Assembly: GCA_002105175.1 (NCBI GenBank)
Contig: MCGE01000009.1
Coordinates: 310,001 to 374,000, forward strand
Source of the DNA: Absidia repens
Lineage: Eukaryota; Mucoromycota; Mucoromycetes; Mucorales; Cunninghamellaceae
DNA: 64,000 nucleotides
Reading direction: 5' to 3'
Both the position numbers and the translations under genes were made by a program. This document shows positions 34,937-45,554 of the stretch, one piece after another (position 1 is the stretch's first letter; each line of letters starts with the position of its first letter). The notes under the pieces are model-generated. The model saw nothing but the letters and a program-made list of their open reading frames with translations. It was not told where the DNA came from and did not search any database.

Positions 34937-35836
34937 GATGATAAGTTTGTTATGTGTATATATATATATAAATGAGGGATGTATGTATAAAAAAAAAGCG
35001 TCCGGCGCAAATAGAAATGAGATGAATGAATGAATTAAAAAAAAATTGTCGTCAATGAATACTTTATATTTATATGTTTAAAAGAGACTGTCAGGTTTTA
35101 GATTATAATCTAAGCGCGCTAACTTGAGATTTATCATCATTGGTCAAGTTCATGAACTTTTAGTACAGCCGACATGGTACTCTCAGGAACCTATCAGGGG
35201 ATTCTCGTCCCCTGAGTTTAAATAATTTCGGTTGAAGGTTTTTTATTTTTTTAACACCCAATCGTACTCAAGAAGAAGTGTCAACGTAAAAGAGAATGAT
35301 TCACGGTTTTTACCACAAATGGAAGAAAGAGTGATTAAAAAATGACAGATATATTTTTTACTTGGTTATGTTGTTGTTTTTGTTTTTGGGTATTAGCAAT
35401 TACCATTGTTTAGTTCACAAAATGATTAGGCTGGGAATCTAAAACAGCCCAAGAGGCGGGGAATTGAGTCATTGTTAAAAAAAAAAGGTCTAGAATAGAT
35501 GTGCCCCTGAAAAAGGAACGTTCGCGACAAATGATTTTTAGTGGTTGTTTCTTCTTGACTATAAACCTCTCCAATGATGGCAGGTTGAATATGGCAAGGT
35601 TTTTCATTCAAGTCCAGGAACAACATTTATGAGAAACATCGCGTTTGTAAGTGGATCAAGGATAAAAATAAATAAAAAAAGGGGAAAATTTTGTAAAGAG
35701 ATGGACTGCAGGCCAATTGGGGAAGGGGAAATGAACAACCTATCACAATAAACGATCAAAAAAGGGTCAATCCTCCAAAAACTTCACAAATCATTGATGT
35801 TTTATGTGAAATCCCCCTTTTTTATGCGTATATTGA
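34937..35836. promoter_or_regulatory. Upstream region of the secreted barrel gene with an AGGGG/CCCCT palindrome
   Basis: A perfect 8-bp inverted repeat TCAGGGGA-TTCTCG-TCCCCTGA lies at 35194-35215, about 260 bp before the start codon at 34936. Each arm contains the stress element AGGGG/CCCCT. A possible plus-strand spliced frame (35628-35645 joined to 35712-35839, about 48 residues) has a good donor and acceptor but no recognisable product. Confidence 0.45.
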
Positions 35837-36140
35837 TTAATTACGTGGTGGAATAGTTTCAAAGTAATCATCCAAGTTTAATAAATGCAAAAGTGCTTGA
35901 GATCGTAAAGCAGCAACATTTGATTTCAGATCCCGACCCCCTTTTGATTTTTTTTTCTTTGCACTATCGTGCGTTTTCGTTTTCTTTTTCTTTTCTTTTT
36001 CTTTGTTCTTTATGGATGACTAGATGAGGTTATTGGTATTGGACAATAACACTGATTGTTTGAATTAAATCATCTCTAGGACGCTTTGAATTTTCTTAAA
36101 GGTAAGTTATTATTACTCCTATATTTTTGATCCTCCCCCT

Positions 36141-36180
<40 letters not shown>

Positions 36181-36198
36181 ATAATACGCAACCTTCAT
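35837..36198 (-). CDS. Possible small Lys-rich spliced gene
   Basis: The exon 36019-35837, behind a CATCTAG acceptor, is open for 61 codons and ends LLHLLNLDDYFETIPPRN and stop, after a Lys-rich stretch (KEKEKKKKTKTHDSAKKKKS). The composition looks like real protein. A first exon 36198-36178 (MKVAYYK) with a GTAAAA donor joins in phase and gives 67 residues; the intron would contain the poly(A) tract. No family is recognised. Weak points are the very short distance (95 bp) to the divergent CCCH gene start and the low-complexity intron. Confidence 0.35.
36143..36175. repeat. 33-nt poly(dT) tract
   Basis: An uninterrupted T run about 120 bp upstream of the CCCH gene start. Such poly(dA:dT) tracts disfavour nucleosomes and are common in fungal promoters. 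Confidence 0.9.
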
Positions 36199-36293
36199 CA
36201 CAAGGTTTTGTTTTCTTTTTCCAAGGAAAGGAAAACCTGCCCTTTTCAACTACAAACTATAGTTTACTCACCTTTTATATATTTTGAACGTTT

Positions 36294-38096
36294 ATGAATG
36301 ATAATGATAGACGAACCAAGCTACTCACAGAAACTGATCAACGTTTACTGAACACCAATTTTACATACCCAATTGACATATACTCAATGAAACCTGCTAT
36401 CAACCTTTCAGTAAGTAGAATGATTAGAGCAAAGACAATTTAAAGGAAAAATATGATGTTTACAAAGCCTTTGTTTACCGTAGTGTCTAGAAGAAGAGTC
36501 TTCACCACTATCTATGCCATCCTCCTTATCATCATCATCGATCCTCGACTCCCCGCACACTTTTGTAGATAGCAATTTTACCTTATCAAAGTCATTTGAC
36601 CCATTCGATTTTACATATCTCAACAACCTTATACCAACAACAACAACGAAATCTAACACTAGTGCAACTTGTAGCATTCCACCATCACTTTGGACGATAC
36701 AAAGTGGCGCTTTATCTTATTCAGCAACCAACGGTGGCGACATGCATGACCAGTATGGCGAAGAAGACTATGCAGAAACCGACGATCATTATCCACCGCA
36801 CTTTTTGATTGATCTGGATTTGTTGGACGACAATGCAATGGGTTCTGCTTTAATGGTGCAATCGGAATCCGAATCCAATTTACCTTCTTGTCCTGCGAAC
36901 AAATGCCGTGTAGGGGCTTCTCTTTCTCCTGTTGGCGTTGGCGTCGGTGCTAGTTCTGGTGGTAGTGCTGTCACTGGTGCTGGTGCTATTACAGCTGCAG
37001 GCATGATCAATCGCCGCTTGCTTCACCTACCTTACTTATTTATCTCCTCTTCCTCCTCTTCTTCTTCCTCCTCCTCGTCCTCCTCCTCTTCTTCTGTTAC
37101 TGGTGTCAACATATGGTCCAATAATTATTATCGATATCTCGATCCTTTTGATGACGATGAATTTGATCCGACTCAACCAGCATCGCCCTCCCTGTCTTCG
37201 GATATCTCTGTATCACCTCAATTCACTTGCGCATCCCCTTGCCGACAACAATCTACTGCAATTGATATGCTTACGGATTTGATACCTCATTATACCCAAC
37301 AACAATTGGCATTGACTTTGTCCAAAGCCAATTATGATATGGATCGCTTTTTAGAACTTGTATCGTCAGGTGATGATGATGCTGGAGTACCTTTTATCTC
37401 ATATACCAAGAAAAGGCAAGTCTGTCGTCATTTTTTATCGGGCGATTGTCATCGTCAGGACTGTCGGTTTGCACATGATATCAGCATTAAAGTTTGTAAA
37501 TTCTGGTCAGTCGAAAAAAAAGAGGTAAATAATGATCATGGCGCTGACTCCTTTTTATTATTATTATTATCATTAGGTTACAAGGTGGATGTCTCAAGGG
37601 TCCTCAATGTGAATTTGCCCATAGCCTTGAACCCATTTGTATCCGATCTCAAAACGATACCGCCACAACAACATCAATAGCATCAACTCGGTCACCCAAA
37701 CCCGGCACAAAATCAGCCTCATCCAAAAAGAAGAGCAAATCACCAAAAATTGACAAACCATACCTTGAAGATCTACATCAACGCCAAGATCAGTGTTATA
37801 CCCTCGACAACAGCATCTTTACTGACGGCAACAAACAGCGGCGACGAGGACGTAAGAAGATAAAGCGCAAGACCAATACACCTGCCAACGATGATATTAT
37901 CACAAACAACATCAACAACTGCGACAATACTCATCTTTCGCCTGCATTGATTGATCACCCTGTTGATGATGACTTCCCGACTCTTCTGAGTTCGTCACAA
38001 TCACCTGCGGCTACTGGGGTGTGCCCTCTCCCAATGTCAACTCCGTCTTCATCGAACTTCGCTCAAGTTGTGGCGAGAAGCAAGGTGGAAAAATGA
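36294..38096 (+). CDS. CCCH zinc-finger protein with CUE-like region
   Basis: Three exons: 36294-36410, 36484-37505 and 37577-38096, giving 552 residues. The first and last exons complete the protein on either side of the main open frame. The N-terminal half is Ser/Thr-rich and includes an 18-residue-class poly-Ser run (37040-37096). Near residues 285-315 lies a CUE-like helical segment (AIDMLTDLIPHYTQQQLALT, then NYDMDRFLELV). Two CCCH fingers follow: CRHFLSGDCHRQDCRFAH and, created across the last intron, CKFWLQGGCLKGPQCEFAH. The tail is basic (KSASSKKKSKSPK, RRRGRKKIKRK), then acidic (DHPVDDDFPTL). CCCH fingers bind RNA, so a role in mRNA processing or decay is likely. The second donor is GTCAGT, less usual than the rest of the window. 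Confidence 0.82.
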
Positions 38097-39040
38097 TACT
38101 ACTAAAAAAAGGTCTGTGCATTTTAGTAGCATTACTATGAAACCTAGGCAAATGTATAATATTTAGCTAACTTTTTTGTTTTTGTTCTGTAGAACATATT
38201 TCAGCATGTATAGGACGATCATGATCCTCTGCTTACAATGGAAGTGTGTGGATATATATTTATGAACATTATTATTTGATAGTACATGGTTTGTTTTTTG
38301 GGGGTGAATGGGTGAATGAATTGCAGAAATCTTGATTGTTGGTGCAACATGGTGGTACAAGGTATTATCTGGATTTTTTGAATCAAAATATCGGGTATTT
38401 TTTATTTTATATTTCTTTCTTTTTGTTTATGTTACAAAAATGGATGTTAAGCCATTCATTATTCTCAATAAAATATCATTTTTACATCATTCGATTGTAT
38501 GCGTATTTAGCTATCTTGCCTTTATTTCGGTCATATATATATACATATTTTGATTTATGTTGTATGCATATGGTGGGGGTACCGAGTAAAAAAAAAAAAA
38601 AAAAGGTGATGGGGAAATATAGAGGGAGGACGTTCAAATGATACGTTATCGATGATTATGGATACAGTGATGATGGTAACGCAACTGGGCATGAGTTTAA
38701 CATGAAAATTTTTTTGTTCTGCCGATCTCTTCCACCCCTCAGTCATACCTTTTGTCATTCAATTTTTTTAATTGGATGAAATCAAAAAAGCAGTTTCAAT
38801 TACGTCATTTTCGCACTCCGAACTCAACTCTTCTGCTTGTACCTTGAAAAAAGAAACTTTCATCCTTCTCTTTTTCTCTTTTTTTCTTCTTTGTTCTATT
38901 TTTCTACTTTCTATTATTCTACACGTTATTTTTACTTGATATTATCTTTCTTTTATTCTTTTGCTTACTTATTTGCCCTTTCCTCTATATCCTCTTTTTG
39001 TGTTTATTATATACACCACTATCATATTATATACACCATC
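38097..39040. promoter_or_regulatory. Region upstream of the Con7-like gene, long pyrimidine-rich leader
   Basis: 3' region of the CCCH gene, then a 200-bp pyrimidine-rich stretch (38850-39040) just before the Con7-like ATG. The open frame extends into it with Phe/Leu/Ser-rich sequence, which reads as untranslated leader rather than protein. No other gene was seen. Confidence 0.5.
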
Positions 39041-40378
39041 ATGTCACAAACTGAAACCTCTTACTTTACCTTACGGCCTTGTGATAAAGAGATTGGTACA
39101 ACGGATCCCAAACTCGAATCTCATAAATTAGCAATGGATAATAGTTATTTACATGACTTGAACGTGCCATCTTTACCGCCATTATCACACCTCTTGATAA
39201 CAGACGGGGACAACAAAAACACCACTTCCGTACCAGCTTCTTCTCATCAGGGGAGTACCCTCACCACCACCAACTCTAACAATTCTTCTCCAGTTACCGC
39301 CACTGCATCGCCTACTACCTCTGTTGTCCAAGCTTTGGCCAACCAAGAACAACAAGAACAACAACTATTTGGCACCTCCAACACCACAACCTCACCCATT
39401 CATGCCTCTTTACCCACTAGCTCCTCGCTTTCGATGGCATCTTCAGCAGCGGCGGCTATTTCGGCCATGACCGGTTCTATGGAAATGATAGCGCCCTCCC
39501 CAATGCACCAAACCCCTGTCTCCGCGTCTCCAATGACCATGCTGATGGATCCTACTTCAGCTGCAGCTGCCATGTATTTACCACCTTCTGATGCCACTAC
39601 CTCCACTTCGTCTTCGTCCTCCCCGTCCTCCAACACTACTGCAGTTGCCGCCGCCGCCGCTGCTGCTTCTCTGATGACAAGCAACTCCATGTTATCTACA
39701 ACAACTACGGACCCTTCTTCATTTTACAACATGCCCCCAGCTTCATCAAGTTCCTCACCTGTCAACAACGATCATACATCTAACAACACCAACGCTGATT
39801 TGGTTTCAGCTTTCATGATGCTACCCAACACCATTGATTCTCAGGATACTCTTGAAAAGAATTACTCATTTGTGTCCATTCCTGGTGCCAATCAACGGAA
39901 ACGACCACGACGACGTTATGACGAAATTGAACGACTCTACCATTGTACGTGGCCGGGTTGCACAAAATCATATGGCACTTTGAACCATCTCAATGCGCAT
40001 GTCTCTATGCAAAAACATGTAAGTTTATAGAGCGATGTCTAAAAAAAAAAAAAAAAAAAAAAAAAAACTCATGCCATTTTTGCTTTTTTATTTAAACAAT
40101 AGGGCGAAAAACGACATCCTTCGGAATTCAAGGAAATGCGACGAAACTGGCGGCGTCAAAAGAAGGAACGAGAAGTAGCAAAAAAGGCCGCTGAAAAGGA
40201 AAATTTGAACTCAAGTGGTATAGCGAATGCTGCTGCTGTTGCTGCTGCTGCCACCATGATGACTGCTCCAGGTGGGTCAATGATGCCTTCTTTCCAATCG
40301 TACAACACATACGCTCCGTTCCCTTCTATGTATACATCCTTACCTCAAAACATGGCTTCTATCAGTGCGTTTTACTAA
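39041..40378 (+). CDS. Con7-like C2H2 transcription factor
   Basis: Two exons, 39041-40018 and 40103-40378, giving 417 residues. The long N-terminal region is Ser/Thr/Ala-rich with Gln patches. The conserved part is QRKRPRRRYDEIERLYHCTW, then a C2H2 finger (Cys302, Cys307, His320, His326) with TKSYGTLNHLNAHVSMQKH, followed by EKRHPSEFKEMRRNWRRQKK. This block is the signature of Con7-type regulators, which in filamentous ascomycetes control conidium and infection-structure morphogenesis and cell-wall genes. The intron falls exactly after the last zinc-binding His. Expected location is the nucleus. The start MSQTETSYF is chosen because upstream codons translate a pyrimidine-rich leader. Confidence 0.85.
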
Positions 40379-41097
40379 GTGTGTCTGTTAGTCTTATATA
40401 TATTTGAATATATATTCATCATAGTAGTAGTTAGTATTTCATATTTTTTTTAATTACACCCCTTTGCAATTACTTGTCTTTATCATCACCTTTTCTCCCT
40501 TTGTTGCTCTACTCCTCTTCAACCTCCCCCACCTCCTTTGTACATGTCATATCCTTTATGTTATCATTTTTTATTATTCTCTACTATTAGTTTTTGAAAT
40601 TCCCCCATTGTACCATAGCTCCCCCATTACATCATGGGCATTTTTTATTTTCATTTTCTTTTATCAATAAAAAAAAAAAAAACCTTCAGAAAAGACTACA
40701 AGAACAACGTGTGCATACTTGAATGAAATCATATTGGATAGGAATGACATCATTTATATTTCTAAATTTATACGTCCCGACTTCTTAGATATATATATTC
40801 ATGCTGTCTTACATCTCTTCATTAAACACCTGCCAGCCTATGGTGCACTTCAGGGAGAACCTTAAATGTTACTTTTTTTTTTTTTTTTGTATTGTCAATT
40901 GTCCTCATTTGCCCTCCGTTAAAAACGGTTTGGACGTTTCTCACACTTCCAAAAAAGAAAAAAAAATTACTGGGTATCAATGGGAGTTTGTTGAAGTATA
41001 TGTTTGATGGAGTCAGATACTCATGGCATTTTGCAACATAGTAAATGACCCCTTGAGTCTCAACGGATTTTAGTTTGGGGATATATACCACATGCAC

Positions 41098-41098
<1 letters not shown>

Positions 41099-41148
<50 letters not shown>
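41099..41148. repeat. 50-nt poly(dA) tract
   Basis: The longest pure homopolymer in the window, followed by ATAAAAAA. The length may itself be approximate, since such runs are hard to sequence. Confidence 0.9.
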
Positions 41149-41150
<2 letters not shown>

Positions 41151-41619
41151 AAAAAGAACAACGTGCTGTGATATATACTGTATGTTCAGTTGGGTGGAGA
41201 CTATAATGGCAGCACGTCCTTGGCTCATTGATATAAATGGTTGAACAGGATTAGAGCCACGTTTTATATCAACTGACATGGAATTGCCAACCAGTTATTG
41301 GGAGAGGAGAATGACTATTGGTGTATTACGTGCATGATGAAGAGCAGGGAAAGGGGAATCATATGAGCTTTTTTTTTTTTTTTTTGATCAATCATGACAA
41401 TGTGTAGGCAACAAAGCAAAACAAAATACTCTACAATATTGTGCATACAGTATTACCACAACAACATTCACGGCATGGTCTAGGTTTATTAATATAGTTT
41501 GTTGATTAGGAACAAGAGCACAATTGATATTGAGTGAACTTGGTCTGTACCAGTCACTAATACTCTGGGTGCGGAAATATAACTATAGCGGCGAAGTTTG
41601 AAAGTGGGTATATGGTAGG

Positions 41620-42300
41620 ACACTCACAAAACAACAATGGTAATAGTTTTGCTTACTATCTGGTGAGTCGGAGGATGATAAATAAAATGGCTTATTTATT
41701 ATAGCATATTGGTAGATATTAAAATTAAAGACGAGGGATTCATTGTAACAAGGGATCTAATGAGGATACTAGGAGGGAGACTATAAGGAGATCTAGGGAA
41801 TGTCAACACTAATATTAAAGGGAAGATTGTAAAAGGGGTTCAAATATAGTATACAAAACATAGGAAGGCTAAATGGATATCTGGTGTTGAAGCACAACAG
41901 CGGGTAACACTGACGATGGTAATGAGAAGGGATCTATTACACAACATATGAAAGAGACTAATGGGACTTTTTTTTTATTTGAAGTATGTAGAAAGAGACA
42001 TATTTTATTCAGCTGGGGATACAAACTATGGACAAACTAATACTAATCTAAACTAATGAAGATTCCAAAATGCCAACTAACGGTGGTTCTAAATCTGAAT
42101 CCAAAATGAAAGGGTTTACCCATGCATCTCGTAATCCCTGAGCTGAAAACCCTTCTAATCCAGTCCCAACACTAATATAAGTCCAAGATAACCTCATAAA
42201 AATTGAATGCCGAACAAAACAAGAAATGAAAGAGAGTGAAAAAAAAAATAAAGTGGCTAAATATATATTCACGTGGGCGGAATTTGAACTGCTTTTTTTG
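41620..42300 (+). repeat. Interspersed repeat family, copy E
   Basis: Shows AGGACACTCACAAAAC at the left, as in copy D. Then come GTCAACACTAATATTAAAG, GGGATCTATTACACAAC, GAGACTAATGGGAC, AATCTAAACTAATGAAG, AAAATGAAAGGGTTTACCCA and the core ATTCACGTGGGCGGAATTTG at 42268-42287. Confidence 0.85.
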
Positions 42301-43650
42301 TCTCTGGTGAGGAATTGGCGTGGGTGGGGGGGGTTGGCGTGTGGATTTAAAAAAGGAACTCATCATTTCCTCTATACAATAGTGTTCTATTTTAACAAAA
42401 GCAACCGCCACCATTCAGCGTTAGGAATAAGTTGGTTGTCTTCTAATGATGGCGTCGGACTCATCAGGGGGAAATTTGGCTTATGATGTTATCATCGCCG
42501 CTGACCTTCGTTTTCTTCCATAGCATCTTCAACGACATAATTAAGAGGTCTATTAAAATTCACATCTGGTGCCAATATATGTACTGTATGCTCAAAGGCC
42601 TAATTTATATATACAGTATCATACTGATTATTTTAGCTTGATTATTTTTGTTATGGACTCATTGCATGAAGCGGGTTTGTGTTTTATTAAAAATACTGTA
42701 TAACTTTTTGCTATATGCCTAAACTGGCGTCAAACAAAAAAGTACACAAAGCGGTCATAATACCTGGCCCAATTACACTGCGGGACTATCCAATTCGAAA
42801 CATAGCCTCTTGTAGAAACACCTACCATAGAATCCATCCATGGACATGTATTGGTAGCATTATTCTTGAATTTTCCTCTGTTCTATGATATCAAAAGTAA
42901 GTTTCTGCGTATGATAAAAAGAATATTTACCGGTCAGCGTGAGTCTTCAAAACGGTACACACTTTATAAAAGTTGACCCCAAAACCATATTCTCTATCAA
43001 TGAAATCTGAACCACCCGCAGTTCATGATGGTGAATAAATCACATGTGAATCCCTCGTTTATCTTTGATACCTCAACGCCACAGGATAATTTACATTATA
43101 TCTGAAAAAAGCGTAGGCCAAGTTCTGACCATTTTCGTTCCATAATGGATTCTAGAATTGGTCGTGTAACATTTGAAAAATTCGCCGGACATGGAATTTC
43201 CTCAATGAAATTGCTGAATGAGGTTGACACTGCAGCCCGTTTCGCCTTAAAATTCATTGCTCTCATGAAGCTTTTGTGATTTTCCCCCCTACACGTCAAC
43301 TTTTTTATTATTATTATTTTCAGTATACGTTTTTATTCTTTAGATAAATTTGATAAGAATGATAAAACTGATGATCATGAATGAATGAACGGGCTGTGTA
43401 AGAATCAAATAACAAAATGTGCAACCACTATTGAAGCAGCACGAAACTCCGACAGGGACACACGCGCAAATTCTTAGTTTTCCTTTCGAGCAGTAAAACT
43501 TCTTTTTTTTTTTTTCCTTTTTACTACCTATTTTTTTTATAGATACTTAATAAACCTGGGGATTGAAACGACTTTATCCTCTACCCTTCGCCCTTCTTTT
43601 ATTTTATTTTGTAACTTTACTATATATCTATATATCAAAACAGGATCTAT

Positions 43651-45207
43651 ATGATTCTCTCGGCTTTACTTTTAACATTTGCTTTTGGGTCAGGCACCAT
43701 TCAAGCATTGGAGCATGCGCAAGATCCACCACTCATTCGATTACCCTTGGTTGAAAGAACCGATTTGCAGGCTAGATACTTCAAGCGTGACGGATATACA
43801 AGTCTACTTTACAACTCACATGGTACTCAATATCTCGTAAGCTTATCTATTGGAACTCCTGCCCAAAACTTTACTGTGACCCTGGATACTGGAAGGTAAA
43901 TTGATTATATGTATTGAGATTGAGATTTTTTTTTTTTTTAGTTGTATCATACCATCAATTTAACCGAGTATTTTTTTCATTTATATGTATATAGTGGTGA
44001 TTTATGGGTCCCTTCTAAAGATTGTCCATCCCAAGTTTGCCCTGTCTCTCGATACGATTCGCAAGCATCATCTACCTACAACGCTACCGACATTCCATTT
44101 AAAATCACATATGGTATTGGTGGAGCCGACGGTGTTTTTATCAAAGACACAGTGACCATTGGAGGTGTGTCCGTCAAGCAACAACAATTGGCGATCGCAA
44201 GCAACTCGACGAATATCTTTACACGAATGACATCCATGGGGCTACGAAACACAACAGCAGACGATGCAGTCCCTGCGGATGGACTTTTGGGATTGGGCTA
44301 CCCAGACCTCACCTCCAGTGCACATCAAAAGAACGGATCAGCCTATACTCCATTTGTCTTCAATTTGGTGCAACAAAACTTGATTAAAGATCCGGTGTTT
44401 TCGATCTACCTCAACAGCGCAAATGAACGGAACTGGGCAGGTGAAATCATTTTTGGAGGTGTCGACTCAACGAAGTATTCTGGAAATATTAGTTATGTGC
44501 CTGTACAACAAATCACTGCAGCATCAACATCCTCCTCAGCAGCTTCTAGTAAATACATGTTCTGGGTGGTATATGGTCAAGGTGTGGCTGTGAACGGTGG
44601 CAAAGGCACCAAACCGCCCAACATCGAGTATGCGACCCCTCTTCCTACCATCATTGATACTGGTACTACACTTTCATATTTGCCTGCACAAATGGTATTG
44701 GCGATTGTCGAAGCGATTGTCGGCCCAGGCTCAAACTACCAACAGGACCCAACTACTGGCATGTATGTGCTCGATTGTTCTCTGGCCAATCAAAAGACAA
44801 CTATTCAACTCCAAATGACTTCCTCTTCTGCAGCTAGTAAAACTCCGGTGGTGATTGATGCATCGATCAATGATGTGCTGATGAAAGATCAACTTGGAAA
44901 TTGCTACTTGGCTATTGCTCCTTCGGATTCCACTTCTCCTTTTGGTGCTAACTCGGCTTTAATTGGTCAATCTATCCTCCGTAGTGCTTATATGGTCTTT
45001 GATATGGGACAAAATCGCATCGGATTTGCTCCATCTATCTTTAGTGAAGGGAAAAACAACAATGCCGGATCAAGCGGTGGTGGTTCAAACAACAACAATA
45101 ACAATGGTGCAAGCGGCGGTCAAAGCGGTGCTTCCTCTTTAGTAATATCTAGTATCCGTTGGCCCTTAGTTGTTAGTTTATTTGTCGTTTATTATTGTAT
45201 TTTTTAA
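43651..45207 (+). CDS. Secreted/GPI-anchored aspartic protease (pepsin family A1)
   Basis: Two exons, 43651-43895 and 43995-45207, giving 485 residues. It has a signal peptide (MILSALLLTFAFGSGTIQA), a short pro-part and the pepsin-like body. The first catalytic motif TLDTGSGDLWV (Asp79) is created across the intron; the second is PTIIDTGTTLSYLP (Asp303). The flap region reads ITYGIGGADG and the typical RSAYMVFDMGQNRIGFAPS ends the body. After a Gly/Ser/Asn-rich linker comes a hydrophobic C-terminus (WPLVVSLFVVYYCIF), which together suggest a GPI anchor signal as in yapsin-like enzymes. Several N-glycosylation sites are present. The enzyme cleaves proteins at acidic pH outside the cell. The pH regulator PacC is encoded directly downstream. 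Confidence 0.93.
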
Positions 45208-45554
45208 TAAAGAAAATCCTCCTATCTTGTCTTTTACTTTTTATTTTTATATGAAGACTATGTTACTGTATGATTATTGGACCAATAGGCAATGACTCTG
45301 TCTTGGGAGTACTGTCTTGGCATCTGCGCTGTTTGAATCCAGCTTTATATATATTATTTATCTCTTTTTTTTTTCCCTGTGCCAAGAACCAAAAACTCCC
45401 CTCATTTTATTTCTATTTTTATTTCAGGCATTTTTTTTTTCTTCTCTCTTTTTCTTTGGAATATCCTTCATATCTTCTTCCTTGGCATACTTTTTGATTC
45501 CTTCTTCCTCCCTCTATCTCTCTTTCTCTTTGCCTTCATTATTTTTAACATATT
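45208..45554. promoter_or_regulatory. PacC/Rim101 upstream region with three GCCAAG sites
   Basis: GCCAAG (PacC consensus GCCARG) occurs at 45381-45386 (+) and as CTTGGC at 45316-45321 and 45481-45486. The last lies 69 bp before the ATG. The rest is a pyrimidine-rich leader whose open frames (Phe/Ser/Leu-rich) are not believed. Confidence 0.6.

Larger units (their letters stand above)
40379..43650. other. Large intergenic region with repeat copy E
   Basis: Holds the 3' region of the Con7-like gene, a 50-nt A tract at 41099-41148, repeat copy E (about 41.62-42.30 kb) and the upstream region of the aspartic protease gene. Two small unexplained frames are noted: plus 42715-42888 (57 codons, MPKLASNKKVHKAV and onward) and minus 43299-43096 (MTCRGENHKSFMRAM and onward). 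Neither is recognised; they could be relics. Confidence 0.5.

Noticed and set aside
35410..35626. Two overlapping minus frames of about 65 codons (MLFLDLNEKPCHIQ and MKNLAIFNLPSLER)
   Set aside because: They overlap each other in different frames, contain poly-Phe from an A run, and show no homologue or splice extension.
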